A stretch of 64,000 bases of DNA from Isoetes taiwanensis (GCA_021234155.1 JAJEKV010000033.1:10077641-10141640), one strand, 5' to 3'. Counted from the stretch's first letter, positions 13,611-25,247 are shown. Numbers and translations are program-made. Notes: generated from the sequence alone by a model not told the origin.

Positions 13611-15317
13611 ATTTGAGAATTGAAGATATGATAAAATGATCTTTTCTTGAACATAGAAGCAATTATGTGCAGAGCCACTAAATCTTACAAATCATCTATC
13701 CACAAACATGGACCGATGCTCGATATCTATCTAGGTTTCCAAAACCCAAAGGATCTCACGTCTATGTGTTCCACGGGAATCCTCAGAAAATGGATATGAG
13801 TAGAAAATGATACTTGATGTGGCTTCATCAACCACGTAATTGTGCAGTGTCTTAACTTAATAGGTTCATATATGCAAATAGTCCTAACAAGGGGAAATTT
13901 CATGAGCCGGATAATTAACATGAAGAGTACATCCCGTTTGCTCAATCTTGGTGCAATGATCAAGGTATAAACCATTAAAATAAAACACATTATGGTTATG
14001 GCATTATTTATTATCTCAAATTACTATTGTTTTTTCTCGTGTTGTTGGATTTGATGTGTTATGCATTATGTGCATAGGATTTTTTTGGTGAGTGGGTGCT
14101 CACCTCTTTGCTTTAAAGGCTTGATGGATTTAATGTGTTTGCTTATATGTGTATAGGGCATTGATTTGAGTAATTCTCATGCGAGTGTGATCGGCCCATG
14201 CATGAAATTTGAACTTTCAAATTCGAATATTTCCTTCTTCAAGCCTTAAATTTGAACGTAAAATTTAAAAATCCAGCAGTAATTTGAAAACTTGCCACTT
14301 GTGCAAATTTTTAACATAAATTTAAATTACGGCGTAATTTGAAATTTGGCCGCCACACATTGCAAATTTGAATGCTTAAGCTTAGATTGTACTTTGCATT
14401 TAAAAGTTTGTCTTTATTAGCGTTCTCCCTCTTAAAGCGACCATGAATGCGACTTAGCGACCGTAGTGCGACCACCGGACATTTAGGTACGGTTCGGTAG
14501 CTTTGAATCCAGCACCTGCTGTTTTAGGCTGCCTTCGCATAAAGTATGGCTTTTCTCTCGGCGCTGGCGGCTTTCTGGTAGCATGCGCACGTCTTTGTCG
14601 AAAAACTTTCTTCTTCAGCGCTCTGAGAAATCGGGTGATTCTTCGCGGGGCCTCATCCATCAAATTGGGGACACGTTGAAGAAGGTTGCCAATACTTCAA
14701 CAAATAAGTAAGCTATCACCCATATTGAATATTACTTGGCATAGTTTTGTCAGATTTTCTTGGGCATTAGGAAATACGCACGAGCCAAAGGTTTTGCTCC
14801 ATGCGAGGCCCGATGTGAGCCTTATATTGGTGGCTAAACATCCTATTTTATGCTCACAGAAGAAATCTTTGGTGAGTAGAAGCATGAAAAAGTATTGCGA
14901 GGGAAACATAGGACATATCTAATAGAGCAGAGAATGGAAATACATGTTTGTTAGCATAGAAATAAGAGAACTCATTGAAGACCTCACGATTGCGGGTTTT
15001 GTCACGGAGAGCTTCAAACATATGAGAGCGAGGTTTTGTAGAGGAATGAAACATTGATGCATAGCTAACTCCAAATCTCGCGAGGAAAAGTGTCACCCAA
15101 TGTTCATGAGACTCAAAATGCAAGATGTATACAATGCACACACCAAAAGAATCCCGTATCCATAGCTAAATGAAGCTCTCTCCCTCCCTTCCCCTCTCCC
15201 AATCAGTGCACACTTTTGGGCTTTGTCAAGCTGATGTCCATAATTTCTCATGAACTACATGATTAGTTGATTAAGCCCAAGAGAGAGATGTCCCGATCTA
15301 TTTGGGAGGAATATAAG
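13610..15317. other. Spacer, no gene recognised
   Basis: AT-rich DNA with repeated aaatttgaa-type words around 14210-14400 and a GC-richer patch at 14440-14660. The ORFs (87-95 codons on the minus strand) show no recognised domain. Confidence 0.35.
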
Positions 15318-15512
15318 TCTATATAGAAGAAATCTAGCCACCATTAGCTAACCTCTAAATTATACAATTCGCCCTATATATTTTATTTATCCCCTTAATC
15401 AGAAATGATGGGTTTTCCTTATGAGAAATTCTTAAGGGGATAAATAAAATATATAGGGCGAATTGTATAATTTAGAGGTTAGCTAATGGTGGCGAGTTTT
15501 CTTCTATATAGA
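15318..15512. repeat. Near-perfect fold-back, 81-bp arms
   Basis: Left arm 15318-15398 is the reverse complement of right arm 15432-15512 with only about two mismatches, around a 33-nt loop. Complementarity stops abruptly at both ends (flanks aatataag and atttac), and no target-site duplication is obvious. It could be a MITE, a recent inverted duplication, or the template for a long double-stranded RNA giving small RNAs. The right arm overlaps a 159-codon ORF (15486-15965) that has no recognised domain and is not called as a gene. Confidence 0.9.
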
Positions 15513-16009
15513 ATTTACTTTATACTATCCATGGTGAATTCTCAGAAAAGGACTAAGCCATATGTAGCACAGTTATTTCACCGCTACATTTCTCTACCAT
15601 CTAATTTATCGATAAAATGCAATCGAGCGAGTGAGCTTGTTGTGGGAAAGTTAGGCAAGTTAGCTTGTTGTCCTCATTGGTCAATGTGGCACTTGGGGGG
15701 AGGGGATAATGTTACAATTTTATCACAATTGTACACCCTCATCAACACAAGCCTCAAGAGTATTGCAAAGCCAACTTATCTCTCCGTTTCCTCTTTACTA
15801 GTGTGTATATCTATGGTATTTAACAATCCATGTAGAATAGATGATATTGTTAGGGCACCATGGCTTGAAATTAAATATAAAATTCTTTCATACTCTAAAT
15901 TAAACAAGAAAATTCATTTCGTGTGTCTCTATGATATTACTTGGACTAGAATATGGATTATATGATTTCTGTAAGGATTGTAGAGTCTTGAATCTAGAGT
16001 GATCAAAAG

Positions 16010-16530
16010 ATTGTGGTTGTGCATTACAGTAATCATTGGTTCGTTCATAGCCAAGCGTTTGTGGTTATTGTGGTTATAGTTTTTGTGATTTTGGGTCAAC
16101 AGATCTTAAATTATGGTTCTTTAGTAGAATTGTGATTTTGAGTTGTGAATTTATATTGTAGATTTAAAATTGTGGTATAGAATTGTGATTTAGAGTTTGT
16201 GAATTTAGATTGCAGTTTATATATTTGGATTTGTTGTTTGTGGTTTAGGATTTGTGGTTTGGGGTTAATGGATTTGGTTTACGAGTTGGGTGTCTTGGTT
16301 TGTGAATTGAATGAATTTTATATTGTGTTCTATGTTTCGTAGTTTGTGGTTTGTGGTTGCATGTTTTGGTTTATGGATTGGGGGAATTTTATATTGTGTT
16401 CTGTGGTTTGTGGTTTTGCATTTTGGTTTGTGGTTTTGCATTTGTGAAGGTTAAATTGTGGTTAAGGATTTATAATTTGTGCTTTGTGGATTATATTTTA
16501 TAGATTGGACCTGAATTATAGTGGGTGGAA
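16010..16530 (+). repeat. Degenerate TTGTGGTTT array
   Basis: About 500 bp in which tttgtggttt, ttgtgattt and ggatttgtgg recur at irregular 10-30 bp spacing on a G/T-rich strand. It looks like a decayed simple-sequence array immediately upstream of the coiled-coil exon. Confidence 0.65.
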
Positions 16531-16652
16531 TATAGATTGTGGATTGAGCCTTTAATAAAGTTTCTTTATATTATGGAATATATTTTGTATGCGTGTAACT
16601 AATTTACTGAATTGTTTGTCATTTATCTGCATTGTTTTCATTTATCATTACA

Positions 16653-17036
16653 GATTCTTTACGGGTGATTACAAAATGGAAGGAGTCCGCTGAATTGAAG
16701 GTGAAAGAGGTTGATTGCAGGCTACAACAGTCATATAACAAATGGAAAGAGCTGAAGAAAACCTTCAAATCATTGAGGGAGAAGAAGGAGCATTATATGC
16801 AAGAAATTATAGACATCAAATGCTTGATGCAAGGAATGGCAAAGGAAGCAGTTGCAGGTGTGCAACAGGTGGTAGATATAAAGAAAGCCGAGGTAGTTAA
16901 AGTTGTGGCATCATTGGTTGTTGTAGAGAAAGATCTTGATGCCATTGAGAAAAGGAGGCAAGGGGACAATGATGAGATTGCAAAATTCAAACCATGTCTT
17001 GAAAGGCTTATTGAAGGTTACAATGTCCTAGAATAG
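16653..17036 (+). CDS. Coiled-coil exon of an unrecognised protein
   Basis: An open frame follows a good 3' splice site (catttatcattacag ends at 16653) and encodes about 125 Lys/Glu-rich residues. Helical heptad-like stretches are evident (KWKESAELKVKEVD, KEHYMQEIIDIKCL, VVVEKDLDAIEKRR). The whole piece looks like a coiled coil, with no other domain. It ends at a TAG in a short (GAATA)n run at 17030-17042. Six bases later another frame opens that encodes a RING-like motif. The two may be one gene interrupted by frameshift at the pentanucleotide run, or separate exons. Protein family not recognised; intactness uncertain. Confidence 0.45.
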   Translation, partial: DSLRVITKWKESAELKVKEVDCRLQQSYNKWKELKKTFKSLREKKEHYMQEIIDIKCLMQGMAKEAVAGVQQVVDIKKAEVVKVVASLVVVEKDLDAIEKRRQGDNDEIAKFKPCLERLIEGYNVLE

Positions 17037-17041
17037 AATAG

Positions 17042-17223
17042 AATGAGATTAAACTAGATCCTAATCTACCAGAGTCTATAGAAGCAAATTTCCTATTAGA
17101 CTCGCCTGAACGTATATGTCTCTATTGTAGAAGATTCTTGGAATATGATGGGAAGCCACTGCCCTTTGTTACTACAGAGTGTAACCATTTTTATCATATT
17201 CTATGTTTGGCCTCATTGTTAAG
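17042..17223 (+). CDS. RING-H2-like half-finger exon
   Basis: The frame from 17042 stays open to a good donor (AAG followed by gtatga at 17224). It contains ERICLYCRRF, then TECNHFYHILC. The spacing is C-x2-C-x17-C-x-H-x2-H-x2-C, which fits the first six ligands of a RING-H2 finger. The last C-x2-C pair would have to lie on a downstream exon and was not found. RING fingers commonly make E3 ubiquitin ligases, and an N-terminal coiled coil as seen just upstream is a common partner domain. Possibly a pseudogene because of the frame break. Family member not identified. Confidence 0.5.
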
Positions 17224-17337
17224 GTATGAGCAATAGTAAATTTTGATCTTAACAATAGTTATATTTTGATCATTATCTTTTTTAAATTGATATGTATCAA
17301 TCTTGTTAATTTGAGATTTTCTGGTATGGTGGAAAAC

Positions 17338-17360
17338 TTTTTTTTTTTTTTTTTTTTTTT
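17338..17360 (+). repeat. Poly(T) tract
   Basis: An uninterrupted run of about 23 T residues. The polyphenylalanine ORF across it is an artefact. It could be the reverse poly(A) of a decayed retroelement, but no element body was recognised. Confidence 0.7.
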
Positions 17361-17855
17361 TAGCATCATTTCCTATGGTTGTTGGTATTTTGGCCGCTGG
17401 GAACTATTTTCGTGCTCCAAAATCGTTACATTTTTTTTTGGTATTTTTTTTGGTATGATTTTAAGCAGGGTTTTTTTCTGAAGCTCCGGCATTTATCTTG
17501 GGCATCCTTATCCGACCTTGCTGCATGATTGTAAATTTGATTTAGAGAAAAAGGTTTTGGGGTTTCCGCATCTTCCTATCCATCCTGCTCGATGATTGCA
17601 GAATTTCGAGAAAGGAGTTTTGGAGTCTCGAGATGTGCCGTTTTTTTCCTTTTCGACCGCTTTGCTCCATGTTTGCGAATTCAGATCTTATGATTTAAGT
17701 TCTCTGGTCTGGATTTTAGCTACTGAGGCTGGAATTTCTTATGTCCCATGCTCTATTATTCCAGTTATTTCATGATCACAGCATCTTATTGTATGTAGAT
17801 CTTATTGTATTTTGAATTGGTTTTGTCTGTTCATAGTGGCTATTCTTTGATGCAG

Positions 17856-18002
17856 AAAACATGCAAATCCGAAACATCCTTTCATAATGTGGAGTTGGAA
17901 TACTTAGAGATGCAGTTTGGAATAATCTCTGAGAATGAGGAACATGAAATTTATTTTTCTTTGCAAAGTGCTCAATGCAACTTTTACCTAGCGTTTGGCT
18001 AA
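17856..18002 (+). CDS. Possible exon, unknown product
   Basis: A 49-codon open stretch follows a good acceptor (attctttgatgcag) and ends at TAA. It is acidic and looks coding (for example ELEYLEMQFGIISENEEHEI). It may be a further exon of the coiled-coil/RING gene upstream, or an unrelated fragment. No domain recognised. Confidence 0.3.
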   Translation, partial: KTCKSETSFHNVELEYLEMQFGIISENEEHEIYFSLQSAQCNFYLAFG

Positions 18003-18160
18003 TAAGCATTTTGAAGATCTATTGACGTAATTGATTTTTATTGTATCTTGACATGCTAAGATTTCCTATTATCTGTCCATGATGGTAGATATGCCTGGAA
18101 CCATTGTAATTTTTACCAGAGTCATAGGTATTATGATTGTTTTTCTCATGCTTTTGCCAG

Positions 18161-18239
18161 AGCCGAATGGTAGAGCAACAACAATTTATGGTGATTCTTT
18201 GCAAGATAAGCTTGTAATGCTACTTGGTATATTTAGAAG
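18161..18239 (+). CDS. Possible internal exon, unknown product
   Basis: A 79-bp segment flanked by acceptor cttttgccag and donor AAG followed by gtacaag. One frame is fully open (PNGRATTIYGDSLQDKLVML). It could belong to the same gene as the exons at 16.6-18.0 kb. No domain recognised. Confidence 0.3.
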
Positions 18240-18289
18240 GTACAAGTAATTATCCTGGTGTTTTTCATTTATATAGTCTCTAGACTGCT

Positions 18290-18320
18290 ATGGTTCTCTT
18301 CTTATATAGAAGAGAACCAT
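18290..18320. repeat. Perfect 13-bp inverted repeat
   Basis: atggttctcttct and its exact reverse complement are separated by tatat. A short, strong stem-loop of unknown role. Confidence 0.85.
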
Positions 18321-18607
18321 CATTCTGGGGAAAGGGACGTCTATTTTGACGTACGCTATTTTGGACGTAGGAGTCATCTTTAGCCTGAGTTTTCTTTGGC
18401 ACATGATTTCTTTAGCTCTGTCTGCTATATATCCCTGTAGCTTCCAAGCAATTCTCATCGGCGTTTCCTTTGAGCTGAATTCTCCTTGTTCCAGTGTTAC
18501 CCTACAGCTTGGTCTTTCATTCAGGTAATGTGCTAGTAGCACCCATTAGGGAGCTCGCCCATGCTACATAAGTTCAGAGGCCTCAGGGCTCAAGGGACAA
18601 TAATGTA

Positions 18608-18637
18608 TATTCTATTCTATTCTATTCTATTCTATCC
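18608..18637 (+). repeat. (TATTC)n microsatellite
   Basis: Five perfect tattc units plus a partial one. It is the reverse complement of the (GAATA)n run at 17030-17042. Confidence 0.9.
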
Positions 18638-18639
18638 CA

Positions 18640-20470
18640 TTGTCCAGATGTCAATGGTTAATAAATCATTTCGCAAAAACATTCGGGGCACAATTTATGT
18701 TGGACCAAATATTGACCTTAAGACTTGATGCATATAGTAAGACTTGATGCATGTAGATCTCCCGATAATATATCTAAACCATTGAATTCTATAAAAGATC
18801 ATACCTTCAATTGGTTTCACCATGGATGAGAATCATCTGAAATGATATATTTGTAAAGAAATCCATCGATAAAATAAACTTTATTATTTTTTTAACTAAA
18901 AGTGCTGGTAAGAACTTGTATTTCTTGCAAGAGAAAATTATTGTCACTATACATCCTTTAACTTTCCATCTTAAATAGAAATGCTATAATTGCATATACT
19001 TCCATCTCCAAAAAATGATAACAGCATCTCACATTTTATGTCTGGCCATTCTTACAGTATGCAATTTTCCAAACGGTCTTCAAAGTACATTGGAGCAAAG
19101 CAAACTGCTTCTGAGAACACCTCTTGCTGGTTATCTGCATAACATAAAATCTAAATCTAATCTTTTAACAGTACATATGACATTTTGATATGTACCTGCT
19201 CTTACAAAGAATAATGCTGCTGCATGCAAGGTTCAGAAGCCTAGGCATTGTTGAACCAGTTTGACATCAATAACTTCCTCAACTATCTATGTTATTTGAG
19301 CATGCCTTTTCGTTATTTTTACAATTCATTTCATAACCAACGTTGGAGATGTTATACCCGCACCAAATAATGTGCCCATTCCATAATCATTACCCAAGTT
19401 ATATTTTTCTAAATCTCGTTCAACCAGAAAGCTACCATCCAACATCAGGCAATACATGTGCATGACGTTGAGTATTATAAAATAAAATATTGCACAAAAT
19501 ACAAAAGCGCGGTATAGATATATTTTGCTACAATCCAGCAGAGTTACACGTTTACTATGTTTTCCAGCAAGGTTTATGGTTAGAAGCCAGAAGTTACATG
19601 AAGTAGCAGCTTGAGATTAAAACCAAAGCTTCCTGATTTCATTCTAAATGAAAGCAGAGATGGAACTTTACCAAAAAAAGGAATTAGTTCAAGCTTTTAG
19701 ATAACAATGCTCACACAAAAGCGGAACTGGAGAGAGAGCTTTACCGCGTAGATGTAGCATGCTAATGAAGTTGATTTGCTTGCTAGGAAGATAGTTCGAA
19801 AAGGTAAAAGTTGCACAATATTAGCTACTCAGGTCCCTTCCTCCAAATATGCACATGCAAATCACGATTATAATAGATACAGATACATGCAAAATAATGA
19901 CGAATAGTCTAAAAGATAATCCAAACAATAATAAATCGTTGTTGAGCAATAATAAGTATAGCTATTAACAACACAATCCTTTTACATGCAAACGTAAGAA
20001 ATTTTTTTGAATCTAAGCACGTATCTAGAAAAAGCCCATAATGCTCATTTGACTTTTCTGAAGTCCATGATGCTGATACTATCAGCTTGCAAGTAAACTT
20101 CATATAGTGGCTTCCGCTGCTTCCTCCACATGGTTGTCGATCATGAAAGGAAGGGAGCATGAATCACATCAAGTCAGTTCCACTCACAATAGATAGAAGT
20201 TTGAAGCTGAATAAAAACATTGTAACTATGAATAAACAAAAATAACTGTGATAGAATGGAAGAGACTATAACATTAGGAACAATAACCTAAATTCATTGA
20301 GCACAAAATTAGCCATGGCATAAGCGATGTACCTTATTTTGATCAGTTGCGCTTTTGCTCTTGCAGCAAAAAAGTGGATTAGGACATTTTAGCATTTCTT
20401 CATGCAGTCCAGTTTGAGTCTAGTCCAATTTGAGTCTGCACAGCTTGTTGAAGTCTGAACCTACACATAT
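18640..20470. other. AT-rich spacer
   Basis: No recognised gene. A segment near 19655-19745 (gcagagatggaacttta and acaaaagcgg) resembles parts of the repeat at 43022 and 48941. The minus-strand ORF at 19909-20160 has no recognised domain. Confidence 0.35.
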
Positions 20471-20474
20471 TATT

Positions 20475-22436
20475 GAAGTGCACCATTGCTTTTCACAATT
20501 GTTGCAGAGGCTTTGTCACAGTTATTCACCATTGCAACGACAGAGGGACTTCTCCAGGGTCTTGCAATGGAGGACGGCACACAAGAGGTTTGCAATCAAT
20601 ATGCAGACGACACTTTCCTCTTCCTCGTCGCTAATGATGAGAATCTTGCTGCTGCCAAAATGCTTCTAGATACTTTTTCACTGGCTTCTGGTGTTCTTGT
20701 GGGGTAGCAGAAGTGTACAGCTTTGTGGACGTTGGATACTCCGGCTCCGGCATGTGTGCATGATTATCCATGGAAATTACTTGCGCATGGACAGGCCATC
20801 AAGTTGTTGGGGATTCCAGTTGGCATCCATGTTACTATGGGAGCTGCATGGGAGGACATCATTAGGGGTTTGGAGAAGCACTTGTTCTGGTGGTCCACTG
20901 CTAAATTGTCTCTTGCGGGTCGCATTAACGGTGGCCAAGTCGGTCCTTAATAGTACCCATGTTTATATGGCATCCTTCTTTGCTAGCACCCTGAGATCAA
21001 AGTCGTGAGCTCATTGCAATAGTTGAACTTTATTTGGGCGCACCGAAGTGTTGTGGTTAAGGTGGCTTGGTCGAAGTGCATCCTTCCAAAATGGGCGGGT
21101 GGTGCGGGTATGATGGACTTCTTCACCGCAGAGCAAAGTGCTTATTTTAAAGTTCATTTGGAGACTCTGAATGGTGAGGATGACTCTCTGGTTCCTTCTT
21201 AGACAAGCTCTTGGTCTTTGTATCCCTCTAGGCAAGAAGGGCGTCAAACCAGTCCTACCTTGGGCTTTATTTCGGACTCTGACCTTTTCCAAGTGCTTCT
21301 CCATTTTGCATGGTTTATTGACAGCATGGGAGGCGGTCGAGACATCTTTACGGCCATGCCCCTCTATCCACACCCTATTGGAACTCCATGGTGGTGGGCA
21401 CCACTTTGCCGGAGACCCCTTAGCACCTCCATTGGCGGCCTCGGTTCATCCCCTTACCACACAGAGGCGATGGGTTCTTGCGGGTGTTGTCTCTATTCAA
21501 GCATGGTATGAGGAGGGTAAGCCCTCTTGTCTTGGCTTTGAGTTCCGGGCAAAGTTCTGCTCTCTCGTTGGGACGTATCTCTATGGGAGAAGGTGAAGAA
21601 AATTTGCCTCTTCGAGTGCAAGTTGGTGTTGTGGAAAGGGTGCCATGGAATTTGTCATGAAAATATTCACAAAGGCAAGCAATTTGTCATTTCAAGATAT
21701 ATCGCCTTCTTTTAGCTCCACAACCTCTCCGGTTGCGGATGGGTGGCACCTCTGACTCCACACCCACTTTTTGTGTGGTACATGGCGATGGCTTTGGGAT
21801 AGGTTGCTCCACTTTAAAGTCTCTCGCATCTTGTGGTGGCGGGTTCTCCTGAGGTGCTGCGGGTTAATGCCTTTTCGACATCGCTCACGATCCTCATTAT
21901 ATCTGCGGTATGCCCGCTCGTCTTTCGGACGTTGAGACTCTTGAGCATTGTCTCTTTGATTGTCACGAGGTTCAACCCGGCGTGGTCACGGCTACAAGGA
22001 TTGTTTAACAGTACATTGGACTACCGATGCATCCTTTTGGCGTCCTATCCCAACGCATGGCCTCCAGCTAAACAAAGGGCATTTCATCTTGGTTCCGGTT
22101 GGCTCCTATGGTCAATGTGGGAGCGTCGCAGACACCATATCTTTCAAGGCATTTATTCTTCTGCACACAGTGTTATTACGGTGGCCCAAAAAAAGATATT
22201 GACAGCCTACAAGTGTTCCCCCCTTGACTCAGAACTGATGGAACGCATCTGGATTCAGTATCTTCGAATTGATTCTTATCATTAGTCTCCTATTCTGGAG
22301 TAAGTACATTGTGCTCCAGGCTCGTGCTCCTATGGCATATTTTTGTGCTTACACAGTTAGATGAGACATGTAAATTTTGTACTTTTTCTCTGATTAATAA
22401 ACTTTTTGGCTTTCGTCCTTTAAAAAAAAAAAAATT
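20475..22436 (+). mobile_element. 5'-truncated L1-like LINE, degenerate
   Basis: The 3' portion of a non-LTR retrotransposon. The reverse transcriptase palm is visible (FTIVAEALSQLF, then the catalytic YADD at 20600-20611), followed by the L1-typical LGIPVGIHV block and the WWSTAKLSLAGRI block. A zf-RVT-like C-terminal domain lies at about 21880-22220 (PHYICGMPARL, LEHCLFDCHE, KQRAFHLGSGWLLWSMWERRR). The element ends in AATAAA at 22396 and a 13-A tail at 22422-22434. Endonuclease and ORF1 are missing, as expected from 5' truncation. Stops and frameshifts make it non-functional. No target-site duplication could be identified. Confidence 0.85.
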
Positions 22437-22708
22437 TTCTTGAAGATTATAAATGGCTATTAGAAGATTACGAACATTATAGTAATGAAAAAAAAAGAGG
22501 ACCTTTTTAAGAATATAAATAAGCTTTACTGCATATTATGATTTACAATAGCACAACTTCATTGGTGGGATGAGATACCAGGTTGTGTCTTTATTTGCCT
22601 GCTCATGCATGCATAAAGTCATTATGCAAATTGCATTAGCCAGCGGCTTCTCAAATAATGTAGATAATAATGGCGGAAAGAGAATCACATCCTCTTTTGT
22701 CTTCCTAC

Positions 22709-22823
22709 TTGCTTTCAGAAAAGCTCAAGACCTGCATTTGGCCATGCATCATTCCCAAAATGTTGACATTGGACTTGCCTAGAACCTGTTCTAGCAATCT
22801 CAAAATTTTAAGAATAGATTGTC
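22709..22823 (-). CDS. Exon-like segment, unknown gene
   Basis: On the minus strand an open frame (SILKILRLLEQVLGKSN, then VNILGMMHGQMQV) is followed by a possible donor (AGCAA then gtagga). Leucine-rich helical character. It lies downstream of other minus-strand exon-like segments at 22875, 23776, 27919 and 28555, and may be one 3' exon of the same unrecognised gene. Confidence 0.35.
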
Positions 22824-22874
22824 TTGTAAAAATCAATGTATGGAAAAAACCGTCTACTCAAAGCAAGGGCTTAC

Positions 22875-22926
22875 CTAATGATGGCCTCCATCCAGGAATG
22901 GCATATGCGATTCAACAGACCTGCTA
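22875..22926 (-). CDS. Small exon-like segment, unknown gene
   Basis: A 52-bp segment bounded on the minus strand by acceptor gctaactcacag and donor ATTAG followed by gtaagc. One frame is open throughout (AGLLNRICHSWMEAII). Both splice sites are close to consensus, the strongest evidence for a spliced minus-strand gene here. Function not recognised. Confidence 0.4.
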
Positions 22927-23091
22927 CTGTGAGTTAGCAAAAGGTTAAATTGCAAATAACTAGAAAAGGGAAGCAACATCAAGAGCATAAATAATACTCC
23001 AAGATGCAAAGATGCAAACAGAACATTATTATTCATAATACCTGAATCAACTGCATATATTAGGCCATAATTCTAGAATGGGACTCGCATG

Positions 23092-23130
23092 AAACCAACA
23101 AACCGCTAGATAGGCTTCTCATTCATCTCA
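23092..23130 (+). repeat. Partial copy of the 25.6-kb hairpin repeat
   Basis: attctagaatgggact and gcatgaaaccaacaaaccgc match 25618-25653 almost exactly (one extra base), then the copies diverge. Confidence 0.8.
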
Positions 23131-23775
23131 GCAGATTTTCTACAATGGTGGACAGTGGGTAGCCGCACACATGCGAACTACCCACGAAAAATAAGGGGAA
23201 TATCTAGCATTATAACAGGGGGTTCCTTTTGTATTTTTGTACGCTTTTGCATATGGTTTTGCTATGATTTCATCGCGTATGCAATTGAATGTACTAATGC
23301 GTACATCTAGAGTGCGCATACGAGTGCACTAATTTTGGACTAGTTTTATTGATCTCTTCCAATGGTTTAAGACCCTTTTTATTTTTAAGCTTCAAATCAT
23401 GGCATGCAAGACCTCGAGAGTTCTACTTTAGGGTTGATTTCGGAGCTCTACTTTAGGGTTCTATTCTAGTTGGCTATGGCTTCGAGGAGTTCCATGGCAA
23501 TGGAGTGGAGATTTTAGGGATTGTAGCCCTTTTGCTTATCGATGGGTTGCAGGAGCTCTATGGTAGTTTCGCAATGGCAGGGTCCTTTGGCATGGTCTCT
23601 ACAGGGGAACTATGGAGGGATTGGAAGCAGCAGGCTGTGCGGGAGGTGGGGATGATCCATTGCGGTGTGTATACAAGCTCTGTTTGCCTGGGCTATGGTG
23701 GCCTCTCAGAATCCGGCCCTCTGCAGAAGAAACCCAGAGCAAAAAAAGGTAAGCATGCACACAACCCACAACTTT

Positions 23776-24096
23776 TCAACTCCCGAATTTGCTCCTCCTT
23801 TCCGCAATGCCGTTCTTTTTCCCATTTGGGCTGCAAAATCCGGCCTCATGCAATAGCAGGCCATACATAAATCTGCAGAGGATAATCCGGATGGAAAATT
23901 GTGCTGGAAGAATCCCCTTTTGGGCGATCAAAAATGCCCTGGACAAAACCATTTCTTTAATCATGGATGCTGCACCATCGGGGAATGACATTTGAAAAGC
24001 ATTCAAAGAACTGAAATGGACTGGCTTTCCATCATCCAATTTGGAAATTGTTTCATAAATGCAGGCAGAAGACCAAGGGAACTTTTCTAATGACAA
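23776..24096 (-). CDS. Exon-like ORF, unknown gene
   Basis: A 106-codon open minus-strand frame with balanced, protein-like composition (SLEKFPWSSACIYETISKLD near the start, MIKEMVLSRAFLIAQKGILP in the middle, then IILCRFMYGLLL). It reads like part of an alpha-helical repeat or scaffold protein, but no family could be assigned. It probably belongs with the other minus-strand segments between 22.7 and 28.7 kb. The start and the exon borders are not established. Confidence 0.4.
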   Translation of the reverse strand: MSLEKFPWSSACIYETISKLDDGKPVHFSSLNAFQMSFPDGAASMIKEMVLSRAFLIAQKGILPAQFSIRIILCRFMYGLLLHEAGFCSPNGKKNGIAERRSKFGS

Positions 24097-24680
24097 GTAT
24101 CGTACTTATTGTTTTTAGATTAAGATGTCTACCTTAAATGCATTGCTGAAGATTGTCTTTCAGTTTCCAACAGATAGAAGAGCATTAAAGAACATGTGTT
24201 AGCACTAACCTTGCCATATGAAGGAAAGTTAGATGCTTTTTGCAGTAATTGGAACATGGGCTTAGCTTGATTAAATGGAAGAATAGTCTAGGACGTGGCT
24301 TCAATATCAGGTTAGCACATTCCTCATGTTAATTATAGTGGACAGAAACATCTCTAATATATGGAGATGGCCATCTCTGCCATATGCTAGAAACCGTAGG
24401 TAACACGGCCATGGATAAAACCTTAGAGCAGCATGTAGTGTCTCTACTGCCAGAGAATCCTAGTTGTGTGTGGCGCTAGCACCTTGATGCTTGTAGGAAT
24501 GGACAGGCCATTGAGATGTAGTTGCTGAATAAATCTGTCAAGCTGATGCATGCTCAATTTGCTCCACAAAGAAATACGAGTTGAAATATGAATGTGACCT
24601 CCATTTTGTCAACTTACAAAAGCAATTGGAGAGGTTGAAAAGTTCATGTGTTCATGACTGGCTAGAGCCCACAATTACAG

Positions 24681-24770
24681 TTGGTATCCAGAGGTCATGG
24701 CTGTCTGATTCCTGACTTCGAAGCATTTCCATATGCTGTTTTAGATGGAACAGAAACATTCATAGATGAG
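24681..24770 (+). CDS. Possible 90-bp exon, unknown gene
   Basis: Bounded by acceptor cccacaattacag and donor GATGAG followed by gtacac. The plus frame is open for all 30 codons (LVSRGHGCLIPDFEAFPYAV). No family recognised; opposite strand to its neighbours. Confidence 0.3.
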
Positions 24771-25182
24771 GTACACAAATTTCTAGAATGTTATGTATTT
24801 CAAATCGATTATATTTTAAACCAAACAATTGTTGTATCCATTTACAGTTTCAAATGCACACGGAGCACCTATTCTCTTCATCCAGGCAGTCCTAGAGCAT
24901 AATAGAGGGATGCTGTAAAATAATAAGGTTTCATGCATAAACATTTTCATGAATAGATGTTAAATGCTCTAGGTATTTCGTGCATAGAGATTTTCATGAA
25001 CACTATGCTACTAAAATTTGTACCGTGATATTGGCTTTGGCATCTGTGCTATATTGAAAACTAATTATGACTTTGGCTTCTTGTGTTGTATTAATAATGT
25101 TAATGGTAGTTGTGTGTTATATCATTTGGACCCCAAAAAAAATACAATGCTAATAAATGAGTGGCTGATGTACCTGCCGAAA

Positions 25183-25247
25183 GCTTATCACCGGGATTAA
25201 AAAACCCTGCCCTTTCGGGTTTTCGAGGAAAAACCCTAGTGATAAGC
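25183..25247. repeat. Fold-back with inner aaaaccc/gggtttt stem
   Basis: gcttatcac (25183-25191) pairs exactly with gtgataagc (25239-25247). Between them aaaaccc and gggtttt (25201-25223) can form a second stem. Not a recognised RNA. Confidence 0.7.

Noticed and set aside
15486-15965. 159-codon plus-strand ORF
   Set aside because: It starts inside the right arm of the fold-back, has low-complexity hydrophobic text and no recognised domain or splice support.
17266-17481. 71-codon ORF with a polyphenylalanine run
   Set aside because: Produced by a poly(T) tract in T-rich DNA; no codon-use or domain support.
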